Source: Luteitalea pratensis (lineage in GTDB: Bacteria; Acidobacteriota; Vicinamibacteria; Vicinamibacterales; Vicinamibacteraceae). From it: a stretch of DNA of 64,000 bases. Below, piece by piece: positions 45,968 through 54,812 of this stretch (its first letter is position 1; each line of letters starts with the position of its first letter). The position numbers and the translations under genes are program-made. The DNA is taken from positions 4,189,001 to 4,253,000 of the forward strand of contig NZ_CP015136.1 in NCBI RefSeq assembly GCF_001618865.1, read 5' to 3'. The notes beneath the pieces were generated by a model, which made no database searches, was not told the DNA's origin, and saw nothing but the letters and a program-made list of their open reading frames with translations.

Positions 45968-47960
45968 CCTGCCTCGCGATGGTTCGGGAAGCCACGGCGC
46001 GACCCCGACACCGGATGAGCACTGGCTCGAGGCCTGGCTGACCACGGCCTGGCGACGCTGGCGTGTGTGGATCGGACTACGCAGCATCGCTGGTGCACTC
46101 GGCGTGGGCTTGCTCACATATGCAACTCTGACCGGCCGCACGCCGCTGGCGTTCGCCCTGGCAGCTGTGATCGGGATCGTGGCGTTCACAATCCTGCTAT
46201 TCGCCGAACGTGGCCTGCGCGACTGGCGCCCGGTCGTTCTCGCCGCGGAGGCTGCGGCGCCTGCGACACGTAATGCACTGGTGGCGTGGCAGGAGATGCG
46301 CGGCGAGGTGTCGCCGATCATTGCGGCGCGATTAGCGACACAGGCACGTCGATCGCTGGAGGTGGCGGGCTGGCCACGCCCGCGATCGCTGGCGCCATGG
46401 GGCGTGTCGCTGGTACTCATCGCCGCTGGCATCCTCGCCAACATCGTGGGGACGCGATCGCCCACACTTGCGGACGCGGATCGCGAGAGATTGATTGCCC
46501 GAACGCCCGCCGCACCACTCGCGCTCGGATGGACGGCGATCGCGACGCCGCCGGCCTATGCCCACAGGCCGATGGAACGGGTGCATCAACCCTCGCGTCT
46601 CGACGTGCTGGCCGGCACGCGCGTCGAGATCCAGTTCCGCAACTGGCCAGATGGGGCGCGCGCCCGCCTCGGCCACATCGATGCCGCGACAACCATGGGC
46701 GGGACGCTGCGGTCTGTCCACGTCATGCCCGCGGCTTCTGACGTGCTGCAGGTGTACGGCCAGGAGCAGCAGGTCCTGGCCTCCATCACGCTCGTGGTCG
46801 TTCCCGACGCGGCGCCAACGGTGCGGATTACCGCTCCCGCTTCCGACTTGCGCAGGGACGCGGCGACGGGGATCGTGCCGATACGGATCTCCGCCCAGGA
46901 CGACCTCGCACTGCGGGACCTGCGCCTCCGCTTCACGAAGGTGTCGGGCAGCGGCGAGAGTTTCACGTTCGAGGATGGCGAGTGGCCAGTCCAGGTGCGC
47001 CGTCCCTCCGAGCGACAGTGGACAGGCTCGCATGAGATCGATCTCGCAGCCCTCGGCCTCGGCCCTGGCGATTCGCTCGTCTACCACGCCGTGGCACACG
47101 ACGCGCGAATTGGCGCCGACGGCGCCGCCGAATCGGAACGGTTCCTGATCGAAATCACGCGGCCCGGCGCGCTTGCGGCAGGAGACTTCAGCTTGCCCGA
47201 GAAGGAAGAGAAGTTCGCCCTCAGCCAGCGGATGGTGATCCAGCTCACCGAACGCCTGCTGGAGAAGCGCCCGCGCATGAGTGCCGAGGCCTTCGGCGAG
47301 CAAGCCCAGGCACTTGCCATCGCGCAGCGGCGCGTACGAGCGGAGTTCGTGTTCATGCTCGGCGGCGAGGTGGAAGACGAGTTCGAAGAAGCGGCGCAGG
47401 CGCACGAAGTGGAGGAGGGGCGTCAGGCCAACCAGGGCAGGGGCGACCTGACCGAGGCCGTGCGTCAGATGTCGCAGGCCGAGACGCGGCTGACGGCTCA
47501 CGATGTCAGGGAGGCGTTGCCTTACGAGTATCGGGCCCTGACCGCGTTGCAGGCGGCGTTCGGCAAGGCACGCTACTTCATGCGGACGTTGCCAGCGGCC
47601 GTTCAGATCGACACGTCGCGGCGTCTCCAGGGCGATCGCACACGCGCGGCGTCGGCGCAATGGCGAGTGACGCCGCTGCCCGATGCCATGCGGACCGCCG
47701 GGCTCGCGTTGCTTGGCCGGCTGGAGTCGGCTGGCGCGCCAATCGATGCGCTGCTTCCGGAACTGGTGGCGCTCGACCGCGGTAATCCGGCCTGGGTCGC
47801 GCTCATCCAAGAAGCGGCCACGACCGAGGGCGCCAAGGGCGTCGGCCGAGCGCTTCGGGCGCGGCTGCTGCCGGGCAGTCCCGCGTGGATGCCGATGCCG
47901 CTCGCACGGACGACAGCGGAAGCGGCCGTCACGACGCCGGTAGCGAGGGCCCCGCGTTGA
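45957..47960 (+). CDS. DUF4175-like membrane protein
   Basis: A 667-residue protein with two N-terminal membrane helices (SIAGALGVGLLTYATL with FALAAVIGIVAFTILLFAER, then GVSLVLIAAGILANIVG), an extracytoplasmic beta region (about 190-400) with IRISAQDDLALRDLRLRF, and a helical C-terminal part (KEEKFALSQRMVIQLTERLL, then a Glu-rich EVEDEFEEAAQAHEVEEG). The layout resembles DUF4175 proteins that accompany MoxR systems. The ATG overlaps the previous gene by 11 bases. Function is unknown. Confidence 0.75.
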   Translation: MPPDLPRDGSGSHGATPTPDEHWLEAWLTTAWRRWRVWIGLRSIAGALGVGLLTYATLTGRTPLAFALAAVIGIVAFTILLFAERGLRDWRPVVLAAEAAAPATRNALVAWQEMRGEVSPIIAARLATQARRSLEVAGWPRPRSLAPWGVSLVLIAAGILANIVGTRSPTLADADRERLIARTPAAPLALGWTAIATPPAYAHRPMERVHQPSRLDVLAGTRVEIQFRNWPDGARARLGHIDAATTMGGTLRSVHVMPAASDVLQVYGQEQQVLASITLVVVPDAAPTVRITAPASDLRRDAATGIVPIRISAQDDLALRDLRLRFTKVSGSGESFTFEDGEWPVQVRRPSERQWTGSHEIDLAALGLGPGDSLVYHAVAHDARIGADGAAESERFLIEITRPGALAAGDFSLPEKEEKFALSQRMVIQLTERLLEKRPRMSAEAFGEQAQALAIAQRRVRAEFVFMLGGEVEDEFEEAAQAHEVEEGRQANQGRGDLTEAVRQMSQAETRLTAHDVREALPYEYRALTALQAAFGKARYFMRTLPAAVQIDTSRRLQGDRTRAASAQWRVTPLPDAMRTAGLALLGRLESAGAPIDALLPELVALDRGNPAWVALIQEAATTEGAKGVGRALRARLLPGSPAWMPMPLARTTAEAAVTTPVARAPR

Positions 47961-49708
47961 CCGCGATCGCCGCATCGCTTCGTGCCGTCGGTGTGCTGGC
48001 GGTCGTCGGTGCCCTGCTCGATCCCGGGTGCGCGCAGGCACGCCGCCCGACGCTCGACGTCGCGTTCGCGGGCGACGTCGCTGACGAGGTGCGCGCACAG
48101 GAGCTCGCGCGGATCGCTGCTGAAGTCCCGTGGGCAACGGTGATGGACGCTCGCCGGACGTCGGTTGGGAACGGCTCACCCTCGACGGCGCTTCGCGTCG
48201 TCGTGGGTGACGCGGCGCCGGTCCTGGCCGATCTCCAGGCGCGCTCCGCCGCGATCGCGTGGCAGGCCACCACACCTTCCCTGGCATTCACATCGGTGCA
48301 CGCTCCCGCCCGCGCCGTGAGCGGTACTCGTGCCGACGTGAGCGTGAACATCGGCGACGTGCCGGCTGCCACGAGGGTGCTGCGCGTCGTCGTCACCGAC
48401 GCCGTGACCGGGCGCGAGCAAGGACACGCCGAGCTGACGCGCGCCGCCAGCGACACTCGTGTCGGCGTCAGCGTAGTGGTGCCGTGGCTTGCGACACGCG
48501 TCGGTGAGCAGCGGCTGCGTGTCGTGGCCTCGGCACCTGGCAACGACTCGGTACGGCCGTCGCCGCCCGGCGACGTCATCGTGGATGTACGCCCGGCGAC
48601 GGTCCGCGTCGACGTGCTCGAGGCGAGGCCAACGTGGGCGGCGCGATTCGCACGGCTCGCGCTGAGCGCGGTCGCCGGTGTGGACTTGCAGACCGAAGTC
48701 CGTGTCGCGCCCGGGATTGCCGCCCGCACGTCGTCGCCGGAGTCAGGGCCGACCGCCAGGCACCGCGACGCTGACGTTCTCCTGGTTGGCGGGGTCGACG
48801 CCCTCACTTCGGGCGATGTCACGCGCCTCGAGGCGGGTGTCCGGGAGCGCGGACAGGCGCTCGTCCTCCTGATGGACGAAGCTCCCGGCACCGGGCCCTG
48901 GCGACGTTTGTGGCCCGACTTTTCCGCTTCGATCCACAGCGTCCCGACACCGGCCATTGGCCGTGTCGGCGGGCATGCATGGAAGGTACGCGAGTGGCTG
49001 GACGTGCCCCTGTCAACGCGCGGCACGCCGCTGGCGTTTCTGGAGTCGAGCGCCGCGCCCATCGTGATCGGGCGGGCCGTTGGTGCCGGTCGGGTGGTGC
49101 TGGTGACGGCCCTCGACGCGTGGCGCTGGCGTGCCGATACGGACGTGGCGTTCGCCGCCGGATGGCGAGCCCTGGTGCAGAGCCTCGGCGCCGATGTGCC
49201 GCCGGAGGTCGCCACGACCGCGTGGGTCAGCGGGCGGGGTCGCGCACGCACCCTGCAAGTCGACGTCGCGGCACGTCCTGACCTGCTGCGGACGGGCAAC
49301 CCCAGCGTCACGGCCGACGTCGGCTCACCCAGGCAGGCGATGCTCATGCACCAGGTGGAGGCGGGGCGATGGCGCGGGGCGGTTCGAGTCGGGGCCGCTG
49401 AAAACGGCCCCCTGGTGGTCCAGGCGCGTGCCGGCACCACCGTCGTGCGGCAGGCGCAGGCCTCCGTCGACGTGACGCCATCCGCGCTCGTGGCTTCGTG
49501 GGACGATGTCGCGCGTCACCAGGAGGCGCACGGGCGCCTGGCCGCCGGGCGTGAGGCACGGTCTGCCGCCATGCGCCCCCTCCGGGAGTCGCTGCGGCCG
49601 TCGGACGCGGACCGATGGTTCGTGACCCGAACGTGGTGGTTCGCCGGGCTCGCACTCTGCGCGCTCGGAGCTGAATGGATTCTCCGGCGGCTCGCCGGGG
49701 CACGGTGA
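47957..49708 (+). CDS. Membrane-anchored protein of the MoxR/Bat operon
   Basis: A 583-residue protein with an N-terminal signal-like helix (SLRAVGVLAVVGALLDPG) and a C-terminal helix (WWFAGLALCALGAEWIL). Between them are Ig-like beta regions (about 100-210) and a GATase1-like segment (RHRDADVLLVGGVDALTSG). It looks like the last component of the Bat-type assembly; I cannot name a family with confidence. The start is TTG overlapping the previous stop (TTGA), a rare choice that the operon spacing supports. Confidence 0.7.
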   Translation: MTAIAASLRAVGVLAVVGALLDPGCAQARRPTLDVAFAGDVADEVRAQELARIAAEVPWATVMDARRTSVGNGSPSTALRVVVGDAAPVLADLQARSAAIAWQATTPSLAFTSVHAPARAVSGTRADVSVNIGDVPAATRVLRVVVTDAVTGREQGHAELTRAASDTRVGVSVVVPWLATRVGEQRLRVVASAPGNDSVRPSPPGDVIVDVRPATVRVDVLEARPTWAARFARLALSAVAGVDLQTEVRVAPGIAARTSSPESGPTARHRDADVLLVGGVDALTSGDVTRLEAGVRERGQALVLLMDEAPGTGPWRRLWPDFSASIHSVPTPAIGRVGGHAWKVREWLDVPLSTRGTPLAFLESSAAPIVIGRAVGAGRVVLVTALDAWRWRADTDVAFAAGWRALVQSLGADVPPEVATTAWVSGRGRARTLQVDVAARPDLLRTGNPSVTADVGSPRQAMLMHQVEAGRWRGAVRVGAAENGPLVVQARAGTTVVRQAQASVDVTPSALVASWDDVARHQEAHGRLAAGREARSAAMRPLRESLRPSDADRWFVTRTWWFAGLALCALGAEWILRRLAGAR

Positions 49709-49726
49709 GGACGAGAACGAAACGAG

Positions 49727-51334
49727 ATGGCCCAGAACCGACGAGAGTTCCTGAAGGTAGCCGGCGCAGCCGGCGCGGCGTGGTCGCTGTCGGACGCATG
49801 GCTGGCACCGGTCTCCGCCCAATCGCCGAAGGGCCGCACCGGTCCGTGGCGCACGTGGGGCACCGACGCGCTCAAGCAGGCCCGAGGCCTCGGCTGCACA
49901 TACGCCGATATCCGCTTTGGCCGGAAGCGATCACAAGCCTTGAACGTCCGGAACGGCCAACTGACGAGCGCCGGCGGTTTCAGCTTCGGGGGCTTCGGTG
50001 CCGTGCCCGGCGGCGGGATCTCGGACACCTTCGGCTTCGGCGTGCGCGTCGTCCACTCCGGCGTGTGGGGCTTCGCGAGCAGTCCGATCGTCTCGGCCGA
50101 CGAGATCGGCCGCATCGTCCAGGAGGCCACCGCCATCGCGAAGGCGAGCGCGATGGCCAAGCGCTTCGACGTCAAGCTCGCGCCAGTGCCCGCGTACGAC
50201 GAGTTCTACGAAACGCCGCACGAACGCGATCCCTTCGAGGTACCGCTCGAGGAGAAGCTTGCGGTGCTCACGGACGCGACCGACGCCATCCAGAAGAACA
50301 AACAGATCCTGTTTGCCACCGCGCAGGTGAGCTTCTCGCAGGACTGGAAGTTCCTCGTGACGTCGGAAGGGTCCTTCATCGAGCAGAGTCTCTACTACTG
50401 CTCGTGCGGCACCTCCGCGACGGCGCGCTCGAAGGGCCAGGTGAAGACCCGGATCTACACACCTGGAGCGTCGACGGCCGGTTACGAGTTCCTGGTGAAG
50501 GCCGACCTCAAGGGCAATGCCGAGCGCGTCGCCGCCGAGGCGGTCGAGCACAGCCTCGCAGCGCCGGTGCAGACCGGGTTGAAGGACCTGGTGCTCAAGC
50601 CGTCGCATATCGCCCTGACGATGCACGAGATCATCGCGCACCCCACCGAACTCGATCGCATCGTCGGCTATGAAGCCAACTACGCGGGCACGAGCTTCGT
50701 GAAGCTCTCGGACCTGGGGAAGTTGAAGTACGGCAGCCCGCTCCTCAACATTTATGCGGACCGCACCCACGTCGGCGGCTGCGGCACGGTGGGCTTCGAC
50801 GACGATGGCGTCAAGTCGCAGCGTTGGCCAATCATCCAGGAAGGGCGCCTCGTCGGTTTGCAGACCAACCGCGAGACCGCGCACTACATGGGCGAGACCG
50901 AGAGCCGCGGCTGCACCTTCGCCAATCACTGGCGCAACTACCCGTTCCTGCGGATGCCCAACATCCAGATGGAGCCGGGCAAGCCCGGGTCCCCGAGCAT
51001 CGAACAGATGATCGGCGACGTGAAGGACGGCGTGCTCGTCGAGGGGTCGGGCAGTTTCAGCATCGACCAGCAGCGCTACAACGGCCAGTTCGGCGGCAAC
51101 GCCTTCTGGGAGATCAAGAACGGCAAGGTCACGCGGATGGTGACCGACTTCACCTACAACGCGATCACGACGGACTTCTGGGCCAATCTCGACGCCGTCG
51201 GACCACCCGAGAGCTGGGAGCACCACGGCATGGACGGCGACGCCAAGGGGCAGCCCGTCCAGTCCAACTATCCGTCGCACGGCTCTTCTCCATGCCTGAT
51301 CCGCAAGGTGATGGTCGGGGCGGCTTTTTCGTAG
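49727..51334 (+). CDS. Tat-exported TldD-family metallopeptidase (copy 1)
   Basis: A 535-residue TldD homologue. In E. coli TldD pairs with TldE to degrade unfolded peptides and mature microcin B17 in the cytoplasm. Here the chain starts with a Tat signal (NRREFLKVAGAAGAAWSLS). The zinc motif HEXXXH is HEIIAH (His300 to His305), followed by PTELDRIVGYEANYAGTSF. A Gly-rich stretch (GGFSFGGFGAVPGGG) precedes the family core. It lies 18 bases after the Bat operon and begins a tldD-tldE-tldD run. Confidence 0.88.
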   Translation: MAQNRREFLKVAGAAGAAWSLSDAWLAPVSAQSPKGRTGPWRTWGTDALKQARGLGCTYADIRFGRKRSQALNVRNGQLTSAGGFSFGGFGAVPGGGISDTFGFGVRVVHSGVWGFASSPIVSADEIGRIVQEATAIAKASAMAKRFDVKLAPVPAYDEFYETPHERDPFEVPLEEKLAVLTDATDAIQKNKQILFATAQVSFSQDWKFLVTSEGSFIEQSLYYCSCGTSATARSKGQVKTRIYTPGASTAGYEFLVKADLKGNAERVAAEAVEHSLAAPVQTGLKDLVLKPSHIALTMHEIIAHPTELDRIVGYEANYAGTSFVKLSDLGKLKYGSPLLNIYADRTHVGGCGTVGFDDDGVKSQRWPIIQEGRLVGLQTNRETAHYMGETESRGCTFANHWRNYPFLRMPNIQMEPGKPGSPSIEQMIGDVKDGVLVEGSGSFSIDQQRYNGQFGGNAFWEIKNGKVTRMVTDFTYNAITTDFWANLDAVGPPESWEHHGMDGDAKGQPVQSNYPSHGSSPCLIRKVMVGAAFS

Positions 51335-51350
51335 CCTGCAGGCACTCACG

Positions 51351-51413
51351 GTAGGGCCCGCTCTCCGAGCGCGGCCCACACGTCAAGGGCCGGGTTCGGA
51401 GAACCGGCCCTAC
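51351..51413. repeat. Paired GTAGGG palindromes (REP/BIME-like)
   Basis: Nearly identical to the pair at 769-826: first hairpin GTAGGGCCCGCTCTCCGAG, spacer ACACGTCAA, second hairpin ending CGGAGAACCGGCCCTAC. It lies 16 bases after the TldD stop. Confidence 0.78.
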
Positions 51414-51473
51414 CGTCGTCTCGAATTCGAGGTCACCGTCGGACACAGTCCGACGGCTACGCATGAGGATTCA

Positions 51474-52829
51474 ATGAGTTATTCGCGCGAAGAAGTGAAA
51501 GCGATCACCGACAAGATCCTGAACATGGCCAAGGCCGACGCGGTCGAGGTCGACTTCCAGGGCGGTGAGCGCTCGGCCACGCGGTACGCCAACTCCAGCA
51601 TCACGGCGAACCTGATCGAACACGACCAGCAGGTCAGCATCACCGTGTACTACGGGCAGAAGAGCGCCAGCACGGTGACCCATCAGTTCGACGACGCCTC
51701 GCTCAAGACGGCGATCGAGGAAGCGCAGATCCTGGCGAAGCGGAAGCCGGACAACCCGGAGACGATGCCGCTCGTCAAGCCGCCGCAGAATTACGTCCCG
51801 GTGGACGCCGTGATCGACCGCACGGTCAACTTCGGCCCTGCCGAACGTGCGGCGATGGTGAAAAAGAGCCTCGACATCTGCGAGAAGAAGGGCGTAGTCG
51901 GGGCCGGCTACATCCCGAAGCTGCACTGGACCACCGCCAGAGCCAACAGCGAGGGACTGTTCTCGTACTTCCGCTACGCCGAAGCCAGCTTCATCCTCAC
52001 TTGCCGTACGCCCGACGGCACCGGCTCCGGCTGGGCCGGGCAGACCGGCCTCAAGGACGTGAACCTGATCGACCCGGTATCGATCACCGAGACGGCCGCA
52101 AACAAGGCGCTCAAGTCGCAGAAACCGCGCGCCATCGAACCGGGCGACTACACGGTGATCCTCGAACCGCGTCCGGCCGCACGTTTTCTGTCGCTGCTGA
52201 TGACGGCGATGGACGCGCGGTCGGCCGAGGAAGGCCGCAGCTTCATGAGCGGCGCGGAACGTGGCCAGACCAAGGTGGGGCAGAAGCTGTTCGGCGACAA
52301 CGTCACCATCAAGAGCGTCATCAATCACCCGGTGCTGCGGCAGTCGCCAATCGGCGAGGACGGCTTGGCCGCGCAGGACGTGACCTGGATCGAGAAGGGT
52401 GTCGTCAAGAACCTGTACTACAGCCGGTACTGGGCGCAGAAGGCCGGCAAGGCCCCGACGGGCACGCCGCCGGGCCTGAGCATGGTCATGGACGGAGGCA
52501 CGACCTCGGTGGAAGACATGATCAAGACCACCAAGCGCGGCCTGCTCGTGTCGTTCTTCTGGTACATGCGTCCGGTCGAGGCGATGTCGATCCTCTACAC
52601 CGGGATGACGCGTGACGGGCTGTTCCTGATCGAGAACGGCGAGATCACCGCCCCGGTCCAGAACTTCCGGTGGAACGAGACGCCGGTAGTCGGCCTCAAC
52701 AACATCAGCGCGCTCGGGCCGCCCCAGCCGATGCACACCGGCGAGGCGTACGACCAGCCGGGCACCGCGATGATCCCGGCGATGCGCATCGAAGACTTCA
52801 CCATGACCTCCGTGTCCCCGGCGGTCTGA
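51474..52829 (+). CDS. TldE/PmbA-family protein
   Basis: A 451-residue TldE/PmbA homologue, the non-catalytic partner of TldD; no HEXXXH is seen. It starts MSYSREEVKAITDKILNMA without any signal peptide, unlike both flanking TldD copies. Family features include VEVDFQGGERSATRYANSSI, VSITVYYGQKSASTVTHQFD and RGLLVSFFWYMRP. If the proteins form the usual TldD-TldE heterodimer, one partner must be exported by another route or the compartments differ. Confidence 0.87.
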   Translation: MSYSREEVKAITDKILNMAKADAVEVDFQGGERSATRYANSSITANLIEHDQQVSITVYYGQKSASTVTHQFDDASLKTAIEEAQILAKRKPDNPETMPLVKPPQNYVPVDAVIDRTVNFGPAERAAMVKKSLDICEKKGVVGAGYIPKLHWTTARANSEGLFSYFRYAEASFILTCRTPDGTGSGWAGQTGLKDVNLIDPVSITETAANKALKSQKPRAIEPGDYTVILEPRPAARFLSLLMTAMDARSAEEGRSFMSGAERGQTKVGQKLFGDNVTIKSVINHPVLRQSPIGEDGLAAQDVTWIEKGVVKNLYYSRYWAQKAGKAPTGTPPGLSMVMDGGTTSVEDMIKTTKRGLLVSFFWYMRPVEAMSILYTGMTRDGLFLIENGEITAPVQNFRWNETPVVGLNNISALGPPQPMHTGEAYDQPGTAMIPAMRIEDFTMTSVSPAV

Positions 52830-52837
52830 GGCGCATC

Positions 52838-54454
52838 ATGAGCACGAATCGTCGAGACTTCATCAAGACCATCGGCGCGACCAGCGTCGCGCTCGCGTCC
52901 AGCGACCTCGTGGCGTCGCTCGTGGCCCAGTCGCCGAAGGGGCGCGTCCTCGAGTCGAAGTTCAAGGGCCTCTCGGACGTCGCACTCGGGGAGGCGAAGC
53001 GCCTCGGGGCCACCCACTGCGACGTGCGGTTCACCCGCAACCTCAGTGACTCCCTCACGGTGCGCGACCGCATCGTCGGCGGCGGCGGCTTCGGTGGCGG
53101 TGGGGGAGGCGGCGGTGGCTTCGGCGGTGGCGGCGGCCGCAACGAGAGCGCTGGCTTTGGCGTCCGCGTCCTGCACAGCGGCGTGTGGGGCTTTGCCAGC
53201 AGTCCGAACGTGACCGAAGACCAGGTGCGGCTCATCACACGGCAAGCCGTGGAGGTCGCGCGTGCGAGCGCCGTCGCCAAACGGTTCGACGTCAAGCTCA
53301 CGGCAACACCTGCATATCAGGTCAACTGGTCAACGCCGATCAAGGTGGATCCGTTCACGGTCTCGCTCGACGACAAGATCGCGTTCCTGCTCGGGATCAA
53401 CGAGCAGTTGACGAAGACCAAGGGCATCATCCGCACGCAGTCGTCGATTGCCCAGGACTACGAGTGGAAGTACTTCGCCTCGAGCGACGGCTCGTACATC
53501 GAGCAGGAGTCCTGGCGGATGGCGCCGAGCTTCACCGCGATCGCGCGTGCCAATGGCAAGGTCAAATCGCGCACCTACACCGTGCAGGCGCGGACCGGCG
53601 GATACGAGGTGGTCACCGGCGGCGCCATGCTGGAGAACGCGGACCGCATCGCCGCCGAAGCGGTGGAGCACGCGATGGCGCCCTCGGTGTCGCCGGGGCT
53701 GAAGGACATCGTGATGACGCCCTCGCACTCGATGCTGACCATCCACGAGATCATCGGACACCCGACCGAGCTCGATCGGATCCTCGGCTACGAGGCCAAC
53801 TACGCCGGCACGAGCTTCATCAAGCTGACCGACGTGGGCAAGATGAAATACGGCAGCCCGCTGTTCAACGTCACCGCCGACCGCACCATGCCGGGCGGCC
53901 TCTGCACCGCCGGTTACGACGACGATGGTGTGAAGACGCAGTCGTGGCCGATCGTGCGGGAGGGGATGCTGGTCGGTCTGCAGACCAACCGCGAGACCGC
54001 GCACTTCATGGGCGAGAAGGAGAGCCGCGGCTGCACGTTTGCGACGTCATGGCGGAACTACCCGTTCCTGCGCATGGCCAACGTCCACGTCGAGCCCGGC
54101 GACGACAAGGCGCCCAGTGCCGAGGAGATCATTGCTGACACGAAGGATGGCCTTCTGATCGAAGGCCGCGGCAGCTACTCGATCGACCAGCAGCGCTACA
54201 ACGGCCAGTTCGGCGGCGACGTCTTCTGGGAGATCAAGAACGGCAAGAAGGTGCGGATGGTGGCCGACGTGACCTACAACGCCATCACCACCGACTTCTA
54301 CGGCAATCTCGACGCCATCTCGAACAAGGGATCGTGGGAGATGCACGGCACCACGGGTGATGCGAAGGGCCAGCCGGTACAGATCAACCACATCTCGCAT
54401 GGCGCGCCATGGATGCGCGTACGAAAGGTGATGGTTGGCGCCGCGTATCTCTGA
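52838..54454 (+). CDS. Tat-exported TldD-family metallopeptidase (copy 2)
   Basis: A 538-residue paralogue of the gene at 49727. It has a Tat signal (NRRDFIKTIGATSVALASS), the zinc motif HEIIGH (His303 to His308) and the same PTELDRILGYEANYAGTSF block. At about residues 80-97 it has a run of glycines broken by Phe, longer than the Gly-rich segment of copy 1. ATG 52838 lies 8 bases after the tldE stop. Both TldD copies keep the metal ligands, so both may be active. Confidence 0.88.
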   Translation: MSTNRRDFIKTIGATSVALASSDLVASLVAQSPKGRVLESKFKGLSDVALGEAKRLGATHCDVRFTRNLSDSLTVRDRIVGGGGFGGGGGGGGGFGGGGGRNESAGFGVRVLHSGVWGFASSPNVTEDQVRLITRQAVEVARASAVAKRFDVKLTATPAYQVNWSTPIKVDPFTVSLDDKIAFLLGINEQLTKTKGIIRTQSSIAQDYEWKYFASSDGSYIEQESWRMAPSFTAIARANGKVKSRTYTVQARTGGYEVVTGGAMLENADRIAAEAVEHAMAPSVSPGLKDIVMTPSHSMLTIHEIIGHPTELDRILGYEANYAGTSFIKLTDVGKMKYGSPLFNVTADRTMPGGLCTAGYDDDGVKTQSWPIVREGMLVGLQTNRETAHFMGEKESRGCTFATSWRNYPFLRMANVHVEPGDDKAPSAEEIIADTKDGLLIEGRGSYSIDQQRYNGQFGGDVFWEIKNGKKVRMVADVTYNAITTDFYGNLDAISNKGSWEMHGTTGDAKGQPVQINHISHGAPWMRVRKVMVGAAYL

Positions 54455-54481
54455 GCCGTCGGCTTCGCTGGAGGGCTCGCA

Positions 54482-54575
54482 TCAATGCCGGAATGCCGAA
54501 AATGCCGGGATGTCGAGATCTCAGGTCCTCGACATGTCAGCATTTCGGCACTTCAGCATTTCAGAATTCGCGAAT
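54482..54575. repeat. AATGCCGG facing-arm hairpin (degenerate)
   Basis: Units of the AATGCCGG type ending GGATGTCGAGATC face an inverted arm starting CTCGACATGTCAGCATT. The inner 8-bp stem (ATGTCGAG/CTCGACAT) is perfect and the outer arms pair with several mismatches. It is in the gap before the TonB-dependent receptor gene. Confidence 0.7.
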
Positions 54576-54675
54576 GTCGTCTCCCCGGGGTGGCTCGCGC
54601 GAAGAGCCAGTGGTCCGACATCTCGGGCATGTGGACCGCCGGCCGGCCGGCGCAGCCCCGCTTTTGGGCGCCCAC

Positions 54676-54705
54676 TTGATCCCGACTTGTCGACCGGAGT
54701 AACCT
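54676..54705 (+). promoter_or_regulatory. Possible promoter of the TonB-dependent receptor gene
   Basis: TTGATC (-35), 18-base spacer, TAACCT (-10), about 107 bases before the ATG at 54813. The rest of the 358-base gap holds the hairpin at 54482-54575 and GC-rich palindromes; no further gene is supported. Confidence 0.4.
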
Positions 54706-54812
54706 CTCGGCCTATTGAACAGTTTCTGGGGAGTCCTGCGGCAATGGGCTCGGGTGTGCGGTCGCCACGTGGCGGCCGCGCAGAGGGCCGCGGTGTCTTC
54801 GAGGGGGAAGCA

